Source: Clostridia bacterium (lineage in GTDB: Bacteria; Bacillota; Clostridia; Oscillospirales; Acutalibacteraceae). Taken from it: DNA of 6,943 nucleotides. The stretch is taken from NCBI GenBank assembly GCA_900770165.1, contig CAAGJJ010000155.1:1-6943 (forward strand), given 5' to 3'. The notes under the pieces were generated by a model that made no database searches, was not told where the DNA came from, and saw only the letters and a program-made list of their open reading frames with translations. The position numbers and the translations under genes are program-made. Below, piece after piece: positions 1 to 5,270 of this stretch. Every line of letters starts with the position of its first letter. Position 1 is the stretch's first letter.

Positions 1-704
1 ACTTCGTCACCAAAGTATACAAAGCTTTCAGAGCCACCTTTTCTTATAACTCTGATTCTGTCATTATCAAAATCCACATCATTAATATCTAATCCAACAC
101 ATTCTGATACACGGATACCAGTTCCGAGCATAAGTGTAAGGAGAGCCAGATCACGTGTCTTAAGCTTTTCATGGCTTTGGAGCTGTGTTTTGGTAAGCTT
201 ATTGCCAGATTCCACATTATCAAGAAATTCAGCTACCTCATTAGGCTCCATTCTTATAATAGCTTTTTCATGAATTTTAGGCATATCAACTTTTATAGTC
301 GGATTCAAACTGATTATTTCATAACGGCAGTAATATTCATAAAAACGTCTTAGAGCACATAATTTACGCTTGGCAGCACTTTCAGAATTAGTTATATCAC
401 GGCCGTTCTTTTTGTAAAGCTTTACATGGCGTAAGTATCTGGTTATATCTGTACCATCTATTTTTTCTAAATCCTGTGGTTTAAAGTCTTTCATTGCATA
501 TGAACTGAACTTAGGTATGCATTCAATGAGAAATTCAAAGAAACCTTTAATATCCATTGCATAGGCAATCTTAGTTCTTGGCTGCTTATTAAATTCAAGA
601 CTGTCAAAATACTGTGTACAGAAATCTGGTAATATATCAAGTAATTCATTAAGCTTTTTTTTGTACTTGATGTTTTGTTGTTCGGTGTATGTTTTTTCAG
701 CCAT
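1..704 (-). CDS. XerS-like tyrosine recombinase (N-terminal 234 aa, runs off the left edge)
   Basis: Site-specific tyrosine recombinase, probably the host chromosome-dimer resolvase. The frame is open from the ATG at 704 to the window edge; the start is set by a GGAGG 8 nt upstream. Residues about 15-135 look like the SAM-like core-binding domain, and the catalytic domain begins near 150. Visible catalytic residues are the first Arg (R198 in GTGIRVSECVGL) and the beta-hairpin Lys (K222 in RKGG); the HxxR, H/W and Tyr motifs lie outside the window. The N-terminal pattern (KLNELLDILPDF, then FFEFLIE) and the spacer before RDLALLTLMLGTG resemble streptococcal XerS more than XerC/XerD, from memory of that family. 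A dif-like palindrome starts 30 bp upstream of the gene, as difSL lies beside xerS. It sits outside the direct repeats, so it is read as host-owned. An ordinary XerD or phage integrase is the alternative. Confidence 0.88.
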   Translation of the reverse strand, partial: MAEKTYTEQQNIKYKKKLNELLDILPDFCTQYFDSLEFNKQPRTKIAYAMDIKGFFEFLIECIPKFSSYAMKDFKPQDLEKIDGTDITRYLRHVKLYKKNGRDITNSESAAKRKLCALRRFYEYYCRYEIISLNPTIKVDMPKIHEKAIIRMEPNEVAEFLDNVESGNKLTKTQLQSHEKLKTRDLALLTLMLGTGIRVSECVGLDINDVDFDNDRIRVIRKGGSESFVYFGDE

Positions 705-733
705 TAAGAATACCTCCATATATAAAAAATTAC

Positions 734-772
734 TAATCACTTCGTTAAACCTGACTTTAGCGAAGTGATTAC
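734..772. other. attL / dif-like Xer recombination site
   Basis: The arms 734-749 (TAATCACTTCGTTAAA) and 756-771 (TTTAGCGAAGTGATTA) are inverted copies with one mismatch, at 745. They flank the 6-bp centre CCTGAC (750-755). Two arms around a 6-bp centre is dif/XerS/XerH-type architecture. Positions 753-772 form the 20-bp direct repeat shared with 6321-6340. The site is 30 bp upstream of the XerS-like gene, its probable enzyme. Joining the left flank here to the right flank at 6341 gives the presumed empty host dif with both arms intact. Confidence 0.8.
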
Positions 773-888
773 CACATGACATAGCCTACTCTTAAAAGAC
801 TTAGTTTGTCAATATAGTATTGTAATATAATTATTAATATAATATTGCTAATGCTCACCACAGCTTACCGGCTCCACGCTACGAAGTA

Positions 889-974
889 ATAAAAAGCCAA
901 TAATCAAGGGTATATAAACAAAAAGCGGGTTTGTACCTACACCCACTTTTTGCCCTTGACTATTAGCTTTTTAT
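889..974. repeat. Large nested hairpin (possible packaging signal, single-strand origin or bidirectional terminator)
   Basis: The outer arms 889-910 and 953-974 pair over 22 positions with two mismatches. Inside, AAAAAGCGGGT (920-930) pairs with ACCCACTTTTT (941-951) with one mismatch, around the loop TTGTACCTAC. Both stems start with A runs and end with T runs, so either could terminate transcription in both directions. A two-storey hairpin in the non-coding part of a filamentous phage also fits a packaging signal or a conversion origin. Sequence alone does not decide between these. Confidence 0.6.
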
Positions 975-1056
975 CATGTGTGTTCTCTATTCGCAGACAG
1001 CCACTACACAATATTTGACGCGTGAGTAATTTACACAATAACCACACTACAAACTA

Positions 1057-1085
1057 TGGCGCACCGACGAAAGTTATAGTATAAT
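1057..1085 (+). promoter_or_regulatory. Candidate promoter for the rightward membrane-protein gene
   Basis: A perfect -10 TATAAT lies at 1080-1085, 30 nt upstream of the start codon at 1116. The hexamer 17 bp upstream (TGGCGC, 1057-1062) is a poor -35, so the call leans on the -10 and on the fact that this gene has nothing else upstream to drive it in this orientation. Confidence 0.5.
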
Positions 1086-1115
1086 GATTAATCATACACA
1101 CAAAGGAGAATAACA

Positions 1116-1355
1116 ATGGATATATCAACACTACAACAACTAGAATCATTTTTTGAGTTTATTGTCTCATTATGCAACAACCCTATAACACTAATATTAA
1201 TCGTATGTTATAGTATTCTACAATTCCTTATGCCTTTCTTTATAATCAGACTATCTATTAAATGTGACAAAATGGAAAATAAACTTGAATTACAAGAAGC
1301 CGACATAAACGACAAATTAAACTATTTAATTAATCAACAGAAACAACAGAACTAG
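1116..1355 (+). CDS. Small single-TM, coiled-coil membrane protein of unknown function (rightward gene)
   Basis: A 79-aa protein with AAAGGAG 7 nt before the ATG, a very good ribosome binding site. Residues about 23-46 are strongly hydrophobic (TLILIVCYSILQFLMPFFII) and form one membrane helix. Residues about 49-78 are charged and Gln/Asn-rich with heptad-like Leu/Ile spacing (KMENKLELQEADINDKLNYL), a likely cytoplasmic coiled coil. It is the only gene of the element on the plus strand, has its own -10 box, and its last 26 bp overlap the end of rep in convergent orientation. I do not recognise a family. A separately expressed small membrane protein in a prophage suggests superinfection exclusion, entry blocking or a host-membrane effector, but this is inference only. 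Confidence 0.75.
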   Translation: MDISTLQQLESFFEFIVSLCNNPITLILIVCYSILQFLMPFFIIRLSIKCDKMENKLELQEADINDKLNYLINQQKQQN

Positions 1356-2055
1356 TTTTTTTTCTTGTAGTTTTCTTTACTGGTCGTGGCTTCGGTTTTT
1401 CCAAGGCTGAATCCACGACATTTTCAAAAGGATTTTCCAAATCAAGTAACCTTTCTTCTTCTGCTGCCTTGTCTATGTTAAACTTTCCACGTTTATACAA
1501 CTGCTCAAATATCATCATTTGATAAGCCTGATTAGTATTAACAAGACCACGATAGCACATTTCTGCAACAGATACACCACTGTCCATTAACTTTAACATT
1601 CTATCTCGTTTGAATATATCGCTATGCATAGCTTCACTATAAATTTGATTAAGATAGTCTCTATCATTCGTCACAATATCATCAAGAGTATATGCAAATT
1701 CTTTATGCTCCATTTTCTGCAACAAATACTGCTCATGATGTATGTCATACAAAATAGCATCATAAGGTTTTGACACTCTAAACGGCATACACCGAAGAGG
1801 TTTACTATTCAAGTCGCCATTTTCATATTCAAGAAACATTTCACCCAGTTTGATAGTATCAACCCTATCAGCAAATTCACAATACAAGTGAATATGGTCT
1901 TTATCTTGCATATTAGTCACATCATCAAATTCCCCATGATGTTTAATATAAAACCAAAACGCTATTTCTCCACTCCTAACAAGATAATCAAGTTTTGCTT
2001 TTAAAAACTCTTCCGAATTGTAGCTTATTGTTGATATAGGTTTACTTGTTTTCAT
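1330..2055 (-). CDS. HUH-type rolling-circle replication initiator (Rep_2-like)
   Basis: A 241-aa Rep that would nick the double-stranded origin and stay joined to the 5' end during rolling-circle replication. The HUH metal-binding motif is DHIHLY (H54, H56), preceded by the motif-1-like segment FWFYIKHHGEFDD (about 34-45). The candidate catalytic tyrosine is Y103 in AILYDIHHEQYL, with Y110 as the alternative. The spacing and the Y...H...YL pattern match single-tyrosine Rep_2/pMV158-type initiators. The C-terminus (220-235) is rich in Lys, Arg and Pro and may bind DNA. The ATG at 2055 overlaps the upstream ribbon-helix-helix gene by 14 nt and has an AAGGGGG ribosome binding site, so translation is probably coupled. 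The 3' end overlaps the convergent gene 1116-1355 by 26 bp. Confidence 0.85.
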   Translation of the reverse strand: MKTSKPISTISYNSEEFLKAKLDYLVRSGEIAFWFYIKHHGEFDDVTNMQDKDHIHLYCEFADRVDTIKLGEMFLEYENGDLNSKPLRCMPFRVSKPYDAILYDIHHEQYLLQKMEHKEFAYTLDDIVTNDRDYLNQIYSEAMHSDIFKRDRMLKLMDSGVSVAEMCYRGLVNTNQAYQMMIFEQLYKRGKFNIDKAAEEERLLDLENPFENVVDSALEKPKPRPVKKTTRKKTSSVVSVD

Positions 2056-2209
2056 GTGGTATTTCCCCCTTGTATGTATTTACCATGCTATTAAATATAA
2101 TAATTCTTATAACTTCACTTTCAGTCTTTTCCAATTTAACCGACATATCATGTAAAAACATAGACATATCATTATCACACCTAAATTTCTTTGTACCACA
2201 AAATGCCAT
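2042..2209 (-). CDS. CopG-like ribbon-helix-helix protein, probable replication/copy-number regulator
   Basis: A 55-aa protein. The ATG at 2209 is chosen because GAAAGGAG lies 9-10 nt upstream; a TTG 33 nt earlier would lengthen the frame but lies beyond that site. The pattern KKFRCDNDM (short beta strand), then SMFLHDMSVKLEK, the turn TES and EVIRIIIFNSMVN follows the strand-helix-turn-helix layout of CopG/Arc repressors. It overlaps the rep start by 14 nt, the same order (copG then repB) as in pMV158-family plasmids, where CopG represses its own operon. A similar role here is inferred. A candidate extended -10 and a repeated 13-bp motif lie just upstream and could form its promoter and operator. 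Confidence 0.7.
   Translation of the reverse strand: MAFCGTKKFRCDNDMSMFLHDMSVKLEKTESEVIRIIIFNSMVNTYKGEIPHENK
2191..2203 (-). repeat. Copy 1 of the 13-bp motif TTTTGTGGTACAA
   Basis: Exact match on the minus strand, inside codons 3-7 of the ribbon-helix-helix gene (Phe-Cys-Gly-Thr). The core TTGT-ACC-ACAA is a short palindrome. See copies at 2245-2257 and 4996-5008. Confidence 0.55.
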
Positions 2210-2243
2210 ATATAAAACACTCCTTTCAAACAAAAATGTCAAA

Positions 2244-2252
2244 ATTGTACCA
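2244..2252 (-). promoter_or_regulatory. Candidate extended -10 promoter of the regulator-rep operon
   Basis: On the minus strand TGGTACAAT fits an extended -10 (TGn followed by TACAAT), 35 nt upstream of the ATG at 2209. No good -35 lies 17 nt upstream, which is tolerated for extended -10 promoters. It sits within copy 2 of the 13-bp repeat, so a repressor binding there would block it. Confidence 0.4.
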
Positions 2253-2257
2253 CAAAA
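2245..2257 (-). repeat. Copy 2 of the 13-bp motif TTTTGTGGTACAA
   Basis: Exact match on the minus strand in the leader of the regulator-rep operon, overlapping the candidate extended -10. This is the copy best placed to act as an operator. Confidence 0.55.
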
Positions 2258-2267
2258 ACGTAACTAA

Positions 2268-2299
2268 TTTTTACCGCTATTCGTGGATAGCGGTAAAAA
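2268..2299. repeat. Perfect 13-bp hairpin between virion genes and replication module
   Basis: TTTTTACCGCTAT (2268-2280) pairs perfectly with ATAGCGGTAAAAA (2287-2299), with the 6-nt loop TCGTGG. On the minus strand it directly follows the stop of the 36-aa membrane protein. T runs precede the stem and A runs follow it on both strands, the reverse of a classic intrinsic terminator, although the U-rich arm could still contribute. It lies immediately upstream of the copG-rep pair, where pMV158-type plasmids carry the double-strand origin with its exposed nick hairpin. A Rep nick site in the loop is therefore a reasonable inference. Confidence 0.6.
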
Positions 2300-2410
2300 C
2301 TATTTATTCTTATTAATCTTATTAAATAACTTGGTGCTAAAATTCTCTCCAATAGAACCGCATATATATCCAACTGTAAATATAATAAACATCAATAAAT
2401 CTTCACTCAT
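2300..2410 (-). CDS. 36-aa membrane protein downstream of the assembly ATPase
   Basis: The ATG at 2410 has AAAGGA about 7 nt upstream. The translation begins MSEDLLMFIIFTVGYICGSI: an acidic start, one hydrophobic helix at about 5-20, and a basic, Asn/Lys-rich tail (KLFNKINKNK). It follows the Zot-like gene in the same direction and ends exactly where the 13-bp hairpin begins, as the last gene of the virion block. Size and charge layout resemble minor virion or assembly proteins of filamentous phages. A holin-like or small accessory membrane protein is also possible. No family recognised. Confidence 0.6.
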   Translation of the reverse strand: MSEDLLMFIIFTVGYICGSIGENFSTKLFNKINKNK

Positions 2411-2425
2411 TTTATATTCCTTTCT

Positions 2426-2476
2426 CACAAGGGGGCGCAGGCTTCATTAGAAGCCTTTGCGCCTTTTTCCCTTGTG
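2426..2476. repeat. Long three-segment hairpin at the 3' end of the assembly ATPase gene
   Basis: Three stacked perfect stems: CACAAGGG/CCCTTGTG (2426-2433, 2469-2476), GGCGCA/TGCGCC (2434-2439, 2458-2463) and GGCTTC/GAAGCC (2440-2445, 2450-2455). Together they give 20 paired bases with small internal loops and the tetraloop ATTA. The stop codon of the Zot-like gene lies in that tetraloop. There is no U run after it on the coding strand, so it is not a standard terminator for this operon. Roles as an mRNA 3'-stability element or the phage packaging signal are possible. Confidence 0.6.
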
Positions 2477-3277
2477 CGTTAATCTCCTAGCTTGGCTTAA
2501 ATCTCCGTCCAAGCTGTTGTCTAAAGGTTCAACGATAATCGGATTAAACTCGTCCTTATTAAACTTGTCCTTAAAGTCCTTGACAAGCTGTTTTGTATCA
2601 TAAGCCTTAAACATCTTGTCTGTTGCAAGAAAGTATTTCTTGCGCTTAATAGGCTTTACCAACTTAGGATTCAAACTACATTCCAAGTCATAAGGGTCAT
2701 ATATCGTTTGACTTACTATTCGCCATATTTTAGTGCATTCAATCCACTGGACAGCACATTGACGAAAATTCTTGTCACACATGCCGAAGCGTTGCGATGC
2801 AAGTAACAATGTTTTATTCTGCTTACGTATCTGGTTAAGCGTATACAAGAACTGCGTTTCTCCAATACGATTATTTTTATAATTTCTTGCGTTCATCAAT
2901 GAACCTATCTCGTCAATGACATAGATAATACACTGCCCGTTATAATCTTGGTCGTCCATTAACTGCTCAAAATATTCAAACTTTTCATACGGCACATTAT
3001 GCAAGTCTATATTGCTTATAAATTTAACATTATCATACTTTTTATATATCTCTGTGCAATATTTAGAAATAGACAGCGACTTACCGCCACCATATAGACC
3101 GCCATATATATATATGCCATAATTAGCGTATTTCTTCCATTTTCGCCCTTTTATGTATGTAAACATATCTTTACACATGTATAGCACCATTTTAACGAAA
3201 TGGAGCAATACAAAGGGGATAAATGGAAACGCATACATTAAGAACCCTATAAGGGCAATTAATAACAATGTTGTCAT
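2447..3277 (-). CDS. Zot/pI-like filamentous phage assembly ATPase
   Basis: A 276-aa membrane ATPase expected to drive extrusion of phage ssDNA through the cytoplasmic membrane, the role of pI in Ff phages and Zot in CTXphi. Residues 3-35 are a hydrophobic N-terminal anchor (LLLIALIGFLMYAFPFIPFV), followed by a basic stretch (GRKWKKY). Walker A is GGLYGGGKSLS (59-69, K66) and Walker B is CIIYVIDE (116-123, D122-E123). LLLASQRFG (157-165) sits where Zot proteins have a sensor-like strand. The tail is very basic (THKGKRRKGF). The anchor is N-terminal, whereas proteobacterial Zot/pI has it after the ATPase domain. The ATG overlaps the upstream stop (ATGA), implying coupled translation. Confidence 0.9.
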   Translation of the reverse strand: MTTLLLIALIGFLMYAFPFIPFVLLHFVKMVLYMCKDMFTYIKGRKWKKYANYGIYIYGGLYGGGKSLSISKYCTEIYKKYDNVKFISNIDLHNVPYEKFEYFEQLMDDQDYNGQCIIYVIDEIGSLMNARNYKNNRIGETQFLYTLNQIRKQNKTLLLASQRFGMCDKNFRQCAVQWIECTKIWRIVSQTIYDPYDLECSLNPKLVKPIKRKKYFLATDKMFKAYDTKQLVKDFKDKFNKDEFNPIIVEPLDNSLDGDLSQARRLTHKGKRRKGF

Positions 3278-3408
3278 TTATGCCAGCCTCTGCACATATC
3301 AGTACACACGCTGAACAAATCTAACATAATAACTGTTGCAAACAAACCGACAAGGAAGTCAGAACCAAATGCAACATCACCAAATAACTGTTTACCTAGT
3401 TCAATCAT
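3274..3408 (-). CDS. 44-aa membrane protein, possible minor virion protein
   Basis: The translation starts MIELGKQLFGDVAFGSDFLV and continues with a hydrophobic helix (about 17-34), ending in CRGWHK. The ATG at 3408 overlaps the previous stop (ATGA), with GGAG 9 nt upstream, and its own TGA overlaps the ATPase start in the same way. Tight coupling with a coat-type gene on one side and the ATPase on the other places it among the small capping proteins (pVII/pIX or pVI analogues). Its exact role cannot be read from the sequence. Confidence 0.7.
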   Translation of the reverse strand: MIELGKQLFGDVAFGSDFLVGLFATVIMLDLFSVCTDMCRGWHK

Positions 3409-3563
3409 GCTTTCTTTCTCCTATTCTCTAATTTATTGTGTATGAATCCAACTATAAACTTGGCTACATCATAGATAAAATATGTTAAGCCTAGATTATA
3501 AGCCATAACAGCAAGTTGCATTTCATCAACGCTGTTTATATCTGTTATAAATTCAAATACCAT
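3405..3563 (-). CDS. 52-aa membrane protein, possible minor virion protein
   Basis: The ATG at 3563 follows AAAGGAG at 5 nt. The N-terminal half is acidic (FEFITDINSVDEMQ), a hydrophobic stretch follows (about 17-41, MAYNLGLTYFIYDVAKFIVG), and the C-terminus is strongly basic (NKLENRRKKA). Acidic-hydrophobic-basic is the layout of filamentous phage coat proteins, whose basic end contacts DNA. Its TGA overlaps the next ATG. It may be a minor coat or end-cap protein; no family recognised. Confidence 0.7.
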   Translation of the reverse strand: MVFEFITDINSVDEMQLAVMAYNLGLTYFIYDVAKFIVGFIHNKLENRRKKA

Positions 3564-3573
3564 GTTTACTCCT

Positions 3574-3735
3574 TTACTCATGCAATATTGATACCATTAT
3601 ACCGAAGATTGCAACCAGTCCGGCAAATATGAATATATCCCAAAACGAAAACGTGAAACCACAGATTGTCACCGGTATTTGCATAAAATTTAACGGCACT
3701 GTAAAGAGCCAATACGCCAAATCACTTATACTCAT
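3574..3735 (-). CDS. 53-aa double-hydrophobic membrane protein, possible pVI-like protein
   Basis: The ATG at 3735 lies 3 nt after the adsorption-protein stop; its AGGGGG ribosome binding site is inside the last codons of that gene, so translation is probably coupled. Most of the 53 residues are hydrophobic, in two blocks (about 6-30 and 31-50, ending FAGLVAIFGIMVSILHE). Its position directly after the adsorption protein is that of gene VI in Ff phages, whose product caps the virion end with pIII. The analogy rests on position and hydrophobicity only. Confidence 0.7.
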   Translation of the reverse strand: MSISDLAYWLFTVPLNFMQIPVTICGFTFSFWDIFIFAGLVAIFGIMVSILHE

Positions 3736-3738
3736 AAT

Positions 3739-5004
3739 TTACCCCCTAACAAACTTGACGATTGCAATAATAACCATTGTACTTACTAAACCGATTAATA
3801 TTATCCATATTTCAGCAGGTAAAAAACTAAATAACTCTTTATAGAAACTAACAAGATTAGAATAATTGTTTTTCAAAGACGTTAAATTATTTGATATATT
3901 ATCATCTAAAGTATTAACATAATAGTTATCATAATCGCCCTTGACATGTTCTCCGCTATCTCCGCTTATTTCTTCATATCCCTTGTTAATTGTAGTATTA
4001 GTACCATTATCAAAAAAACCACTCTTTACAACAGTGCTTGAGTTATCCGGATTTATCGTTACTTTAACCCAGTTGCCATAATTACCACTACTATCCTTAT
4101 AACGAAGCCATAAATCAAAATAGTTACCAGTAAGCCCCCAAGTAGAGTTCTGATACTTTTTAGATAATTCAGTCCATCCGCTATAAGTAGACGATATATT
4201 TAGTTCTTTATCAGTCGCAGAGCAAGAAGCAAACTCAACTCTTCCAGTTTGCAAAATTGTCGGCTTAGTTCCTATTCCGCTAATAGAATTAAGCTTATTA
4301 TAATTAACGTCAATTTGAACATCTAACATATAATCCGAATAATCCGAATCATCTGGAACAGCCCATTTTATTTTTAATGGGTTACATAATTCTGATAAAT
4401 TAAAAGGTTTATTAAGTTTTCTATCAAAGTACACTTCAAGATTCTTAGGAGTAGGAATATTTTCATCATAAGAACCGCTAGGCTGATAGATAGCATTATT
4501 AATCTGTCCAGTTTTAATATAGGTTTTAGCGTCTTCATCATTACCAAACAACAATACATTTGTTTTATATTCTTTTATGTTACAAATAGCCGTTAAACCT
4601 CCTGCCAAATAATAACCCAAGTCATTATCGTTAGGTGTGCCACCATACAGATACCAACTATTATAATAACTATAATAACCATTATATTTAACATCAGACC
4701 AAATCGAATACCCACTATTCATAGTACCATCAGCCTTAAGAACACCACATATTCTGTTAGGCATATTATCAACGTCAAATTTCATAGAAACAGCAGATAA
4801 ACAATCTTTACTGCCATTTACATGGTCAGACAAAGCAACAAGATAAAATTGTCCCGGAGAAGAAGAAACAGCTTTTTCTACATCAGAACTGTCACTAGCA
4901 AACGCAAATTGTGCGCACCCAAACACGAACACCATTATCAACATAAAGCAAGTTATCAATGCAGTTATGTTGATTTTATTAGATTTTTGTTTATTTTGTA
5001 CCAC
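3739..5004 (-). CDS. Secreted, C-terminally anchored adsorption protein (pIII-like)
   Basis: A 421-aa protein when started at GTG 5004, chosen because GGAG lies 5 nt upstream; the upstream in-frame TTG at 5019 overlaps that ribosome binding site. Residues 1-36 form a signal peptide: basic KQKSNK, a hydrophobic core (ITALITCFMLIMVFVFG), and cleavage after AFA before SDSS. The large exported region is rich in Tyr, Asn, Ser, Asp and Gly (YNGYYSYYNSWYLYGG), typical of receptor-binding surfaces. Near 370-395 a helical, Asn-rich segment precedes the final membrane helix (EIWIILIGLVSTMVIIAIVK) and a short basic cytoplasmic end, FVRG. This signal-ectodomain-anchor layout, just after the coat gene and terminator, matches pIII. 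No pili are expected to be a given in this host, so the receptor is unknown. Confidence 0.82.
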   Translation of the reverse strand: MVQNKQKSNKINITALITCFMLIMVFVFGCAQFAFASDSSDVEKAVSSSPGQFYLVALSDHVNGSKDCLSAVSMKFDVDNMPNRICGVLKADGTMNSGYSIWSDVKYNGYYSYYNSWYLYGGTPNDNDLGYYLAGGLTAICNIKEYKTNVLLFGNDEDAKTYIKTGQINNAIYQPSGSYDENIPTPKNLEVYFDRKLNKPFNLSELCNPLKIKWAVPDDSDYSDYMLDVQIDVNYNKLNSISGIGTKPTILQTGRVEFASCSATDKELNISSTYSGWTELSKKYQNSTWGLTGNYFDLWLRYKDSSGNYGNWVKVTINPDNSSTVVKSGFFDNGTNTTINKGYEEISGDSGEHVKGDYDNYYVNTLDDNISNNLTSLKNNYSNLVSFYKELFSFLPAEIWIILIGLVSTMVIIAIVKFVRG

Positions 5005-5008
5005 AAAA
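4996..5008 (-). repeat. Copy 3 of the 13-bp motif TTTTGTGGTACAA
   Basis: Exact match on the minus strand, spanning the ribosome binding site spacer and the GTG start codon of the adsorption protein. A protein bound to this site on mRNA or DNA could control initiation of that gene. A one-mismatch relative (TTTTGTGGTTCAA) lies on the plus strand at 6158-6170. Confidence 0.55.
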
Positions 5009-5017
5009 ACTCCTTTC

Positions 5018-5043
5018 AAAAAATGGGGAGTTTTTCACTCCCC
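5018..5043 (-). terminator. Intrinsic terminator between coat and adsorption genes
   Basis: On the minus strand, GGGGAGT, the loop GAAAA and ACTCCCC form a 7-bp stem (5043-5025), followed by A and six T (5024-5018). This is a textbook rho-independent terminator 19 nt after the coat gene stop. Ff phages have a terminator at the equivalent place after gene VIII, letting the coat protein be made in large excess over the adsorption protein. Confidence 0.85.
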
Positions 5044-5062
5044 TATGTCCTGCAACAAATGA

Positions 5063-5221
5063 CTAGTTATTCTTAAGTCTGTTGAAAATTGCAATACCAG
5101 CTGGTACGATTGTACCTGCAACAAAGCAAACAGCAAGAACAGCATTCTTTGTCACATAATCAATAACAGTAGTTGTCACACCCATGAGGTCTGTAACTGC
5201 CGTTGTAATAGCTTCACCCAT
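5063..5221 (-). CDS. Major coat protein (pVIII-like)
   Basis: A 52-aa protein that would form the helical sheath around the ssDNA. The ATG at 5221 has AAAGGAG 8 nt upstream. Residues 1-24 are polar and mildly acidic (MGEAITTAVTDLMG); about 27-46 form a membrane helix (AVLAVCFVAGTIVPAGIAIF); the end is basic (NRLKNN) and would face the DNA. These three zones in order match inovirus coat proteins. Unlike Ff pVIII there is no cleavable signal peptide, so the protein is about the size of a mature subunit as translated. It is the first gene after the structured region and is followed by an intrinsic terminator, as expected for the most abundant virion protein. Confidence 0.85.
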   Translation of the reverse strand: MGEAITTAVTDLMGVTTTVIDYVTKNAVLAVCFVAGTIVPAGIAIFNRLKNN

Positions 5222-5250
5222 GTTTTAATCTCCTTTCAAATCATTATTGA

Positions 5251-5266
5251 TGTAGTGCGCACTACA
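5251..5266. repeat. Perfect 16-bp palindrome upstream of the coat gene
   Basis: TGTAGTGCGCACTACA is its own reverse complement. It lies between the end of the tRNA-like element and the coat gene ribosome binding site. With no loop it suits a dimeric DNA-binding protein better than an RNA hairpin; an operator for coat expression is one possibility. Confidence 0.5.
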
Positions 5267-5270
5267 GATA

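Larger units (their letters stand above)
773..1115. other. Non-coding left end of the prophage
   Basis: I see no convincing gene in these 343 bases. From left to right it holds an AT-rich tract (about 807-850), a nested hairpin (889-974) and the leader of the rightward gene. A TTGACA hexamer on the minus strand (812-807) points toward the XerS-like gene, but no good -10 follows at 16-18 nt, so it is only a weak promoter candidate. In filamentous phages the main intergenic region carries origins and the packaging signal; this stretch or the one at 5372-5514 could fill that role. Confidence 0.55.

Noticed and set aside
171..353. Plus-strand frame of 60 codons opposite the recombinase
   Set aside because: Antisense to a well-supported catalytic-domain coding region.
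807..812. TTGACA as a firm phage promoter for the XerS-like gene
   Set aside because: No acceptable -10 hexamer follows at 16-18 nt, so it is kept only as a weak candidate in the non-coding region entry.
2046..2267. Plus-strand frame of 73 codons antisense to the ribbon-helix-helix gene
   Set aside because: It begins inside the rep overlap region with no ribosome binding site. The minus strand has a good start and a recognisable fold pattern.
3629..3844. Plus-strand frame of 71 codons
   Set aside because: Antisense shadow of the 53-aa membrane gene and the adsorption gene end, with no ribosome binding site.
4374..4559. Second minus-strand frame inside the adsorption gene
   Set aside because: It is fully nested in another frame of the long gene and has no ribosome binding site.
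5004..5019. Longer start (TTG at 5019) for the adsorption protein
   Set aside because: That TTG overlaps the AAAGGAG ribosome binding site itself. The GTG at 5004 is correctly spaced and gives a normal signal peptide.
4822..5076. Plus-strand frame of 84 codons over the start of the adsorption gene
   Set aside because: It lies antisense to a signal peptide and terminator with clear function, has no ribosome binding site, and reads as low-quality basic sequence.
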